DNA from: Spirochaetales bacterium
GTDB taxonomy: Bacteria > Spirochaetota > Spirochaetia > Sphaerochaetales > Sphaerochaetaceae
Assembly (NCBI GenBank): GCA_017632495.1
Contig: JAGBRG010000040.1
Location: forward strand, 1-7,067
DNA: 7,067 nucleotides
Direction: 5' to 3'
Made by a program: the position numbers and the translations under genes. Shown piece after piece: positions 5,720 through 7,067 of the stretch. The notes beneath the pieces were generated by a model. The model was not told where the DNA came from. It did not search any database and was given only the letters and a program-made list of their open reading frames with translations. The stretch's first letter is position 1; each line of letters starts with the position of its first letter.

Positions 5720-6814
5720 ATGAAAAAATTAGTATTGGTAATGCTCGTTCTTATGTGCGCATTTGCAGTATTTGCAAGCGGAGCCAGTGAGAAAAAAGCA
5801 GAGAGAATCTATGTTCTCGGACCTACACCTGACCACGGTTGGACCGCTCAGGCCGGTGCTTTCGCAGAGCAGAGATGTAACGAGCTGAAGGCCAGCGGAA
5901 CAGATGCAGTATTCATGCCGGCATCTTCAGGTGAGACCCAGGTCGACTATGTCAACACAATCATCGCAAACGGTGATGCAAAGGTTGTTGTCATCCAGGT
6001 TCTTGATGATTCAGCAGAAGCCGCAGTTGAGGCTCTTGTCGCAGCAAAGATTCCTGTAATCCAGTTCGACAGATTCGCAATTGCACTCAAGCCCAAGGCT
6101 ATTCTGAACTTCGCAGGAGATAACATCTCATGTGGAGCAGGTATCGCAGCATGGCTTCAGAGCAACGGAATGAAGCCGGGTGATGCTATTGTCACACTGT
6201 ACGGAGACAACGGTTCAGTCTGTATCGACAGAGAGTCCGGATTCAGAGGCTTCCTCAGCGGAAAGGTTGATTACACCGACAACGCAACAGGAAAGACAGT
6301 CCACACAACAGAAGTCTGGCAGGAGAGCGATATCAAGGCTGCTCTCAGCACATACTCTGTCGTATGTAACTGGTCCGCAGACGGAGCAGCACAGTTCATG
6401 GAGCAGAAGCTCACCGATATCCTCGCTGATGCCAAGAAGAAGGGCGGAAGACTCTACATCTACTCAATGGATGATGAGATGACCTTCGGTGTCCTCAACG
6501 TTCTTGAGGCTGCTTCAGCCAAGGATCAGAAGGCTGCTGAAGATCTTAAGATCTACATCTCAGCTATCGGCGGAATGCAGGAGCTTTATGATGTCATGAG
6601 CGGCAAGTCAGCTCAGGCAGCTGTTGCAGACAGATTCTTCGACAACATGATGTCTGTTTCTTTCAACCCGTCAATGATGATCCAGGCCATCAACTATGCA
6701 GTTGATTATGCTAAGGGCAACTGGAACTATCCTCTCGGAGCTGAAGAGAAGCAGCCGGTTTGGATTGTTGACAGAACCAACGCAACTCAGTACCAGGGCT
6801 TCTTGGGTCACTGA
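5720..6814 (+). CDS. Sugar ABC transporter periplasmic substrate-binding protein
   Basis: This 364-residue secreted protein belongs to the ribose/xylose-type periplasmic binding family (Peripla_BP_4). Residues 1-20 form a signal peptide: Lys2-Lys3, a hydrophobic core, then Ala-rich 'AFAVFASGAS' suited to signal peptidase I. Cys13 lies inside the core with Met at -1, so a lipoprotein is unlikely. Mature motifs are 'RIYVLGPTPDHGWTAQAG' (29-46), 'IPVIQFDRFA' (111-120, the sugar-contacting Phe-Asp-Arg), 'FAGDNISCGAGIAAWL' (131-146), 'MDDEMTFGVLNVL' (250-262) and 'AIGGMQELYDVM' (282-293). It would capture a sugar in the periplasm and deliver it to the transporter whose ATPase starts at 6891. A full-consensus ribosome binding site precedes it, and a strong hairpin follows, both pointing to high expression. 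The ligand is probably a monosaccharide or related polyol, but its identity cannot be read from these motifs. Confidence 0.95.
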   Translation: MKKLVLVMLVLMCAFAVFASGASEKKAERIYVLGPTPDHGWTAQAGAFAEQRCNELKASGTDAVFMPASSGETQVDYVNTIIANGDAKVVVIQVLDDSAEAAVEALVAAKIPVIQFDRFAIALKPKAILNFAGDNISCGAGIAAWLQSNGMKPGDAIVTLYGDNGSVCIDRESGFRGFLSGKVDYTDNATGKTVHTTEVWQESDIKAALSTYSVVCNWSADGAAQFMEQKLTDILADAKKKGGRLYIYSMDDEMTFGVLNVLEAASAKDQKAAEDLKIYISAIGGMQELYDVMSGKSAQAAVADRFFDNMMSVSFNPSMMIQAINYAVDYAKGNWNYPLGAEEKQPVWIVDRTNATQYQGFLGH

Positions 6815-6835
6815 TTCTGTTGTAAGATTATTAAT

Positions 6836-6866
6836 ACAGGCGGATGCGCGAGCATCCGTCTGTTTT
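6836..6866 (+). terminator. Intra-operon hairpin, attenuating terminator
   Basis: A 12-bp stem joins 6836-6847 (ACAGGCGGATGC) and 6852-6863 (GCATCCGTCTGT), with one G-U wobble and a GCGA loop of the GNRA type. It is followed by a short T run (6863-6866) and then mixed T/A. The stem is strong but the T tract is poor, and the ATPase gene begins 25 bases later, so partial termination or 3'-end protection of the binding-protein message is likely. That would give more binding protein than ATPase. Confidence 0.7.
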
Positions 6867-6890
6867 AAGTTTATTTAGGAGCAGTAAAGG

Positions 6891-7067
6891 ATGAAAAGAA
6901 TCCTCGAAATGAGCCATATCTCCAAGGCTTTCGGTGGAGTCAAGGCACTTACGGATGTTCATCTTGAGGTGAACGAAGGTGAGGTGCATGCACTTCTTGG
7001 AGAGAACGGAGCAGGCAAGTCCACACTGATGAATATTCTCACCGGTGTCCTTCAGGCTGATTCCGGA
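6891..7067 (+). CDS. Sugar ABC transporter ATP-binding protein, 3' partial
   Basis: Only the first 59 codons are inside the window; the frame is open to the right edge. The protein starts 'MKRILEMSHISKAFGGVKAL' and contains a Walker A motif GENGAGKST at residues 37-45 (Lys43 binds the nucleotide phosphates), then 'LMNILTGVLQADSG'. This is the N-terminal signature of the sugar-transport ATPases of the RbsA/XylG/MglA type, which usually carry two ATPase domains in about 500 residues. AGGAG at 6877-6881, 9 bp before the ATG, supports the start. It is separated from the binding-protein gene by 76 bp containing a strong hairpin. The expected partner, a membrane permease of the RbsC type, should follow beyond the window. 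Family membership is very sure; the two-domain form is inferred because the rest is missing. Confidence 0.93.
   Translation, partial: MKRILEMSHISKAFGGVKALTDVHLEVNEGEVHALLGENGAGKSTLMNILTGVLQADSG

Noticed and set aside
5754..5761. Lipobox around Cys13 of the binding protein
   Set aside because: The residues before the Cys are Val-Leu-Met, with Met at -1, and Cys13 lies within the hydrophobic core, leaving hydrophobic residues after it. A signal peptidase I site further on fits better.

Overview
The window looks like chromosomal DNA from a host-associated or anaerobic spirochaete (Treponema or Sphaerochaeta type). The reasons are moderate GC content, a substrate-binding protein whose mature N-terminus begins near 'SGASEKK' (a style common in treponemal solute-binding proteins), and a very large sensor-type MscS channel. 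The lineage is an inference from protein style, not from a marker gene.

Layout: (1) Positions 2-2446, plus strand, hold the 3' part of a large membrane protein. It has an extracytoplasmic region resembling a double-Cache sensor, followed by a C-terminal MscS mechanosensitive-channel module; its true start lies before the window. (2) Positions 2455-3462, minus strand, hold a LacI-family regulator that converges on the channel gene with an 8-bp gap. (3) Positions 3463-3683 are a 221-bp AT-rich divergent control region. It has a good plus-strand promoter, a 27-bp inverted repeat in the transcribed leader, and two palindromes spaced 20 bp apart on the regulator side. (4) Positions 3684-7067, plus strand, are an operon of four genes: a TIM-barrel sugar isomerase/epimerase (AP_endonuc_2 type), a Gfo/Idh/MocA NAD(P)-dependent sugar dehydrogenase, a periplasmic sugar-binding protein, and the first 59 codons of a sugar ABC transporter ATPase cut off by the window end. 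A strong hairpin lies between the binding-protein and ATPase genes.

How the genes probably work together: the ABC transporter imports a sugar, polyol or small glycoside. The dehydrogenase and isomerase then interconvert it, probably through a keto intermediate. The divergent LacI regulator senses the sugar or a product and controls the operon and possibly itself. The substrate cannot be read from the sequence. The catalytic genes come before the transporter genes, and hairpins flank the binding-protein gene, which fits a need for more binding protein than ATPase.

The most interesting items are the apparent fusion of a Cache-type sensor to a mechanosensitive channel, the phased operator-like repeats in the divergent control region, and the dehydrogenase/isomerase pair, which resembles the pairs used for sugar 3-oxidation and glycoside breakdown. 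No RNA genes, mobile elements or CRISPR arrays were seen, and no gene-free stretch exceeds 300 bases.
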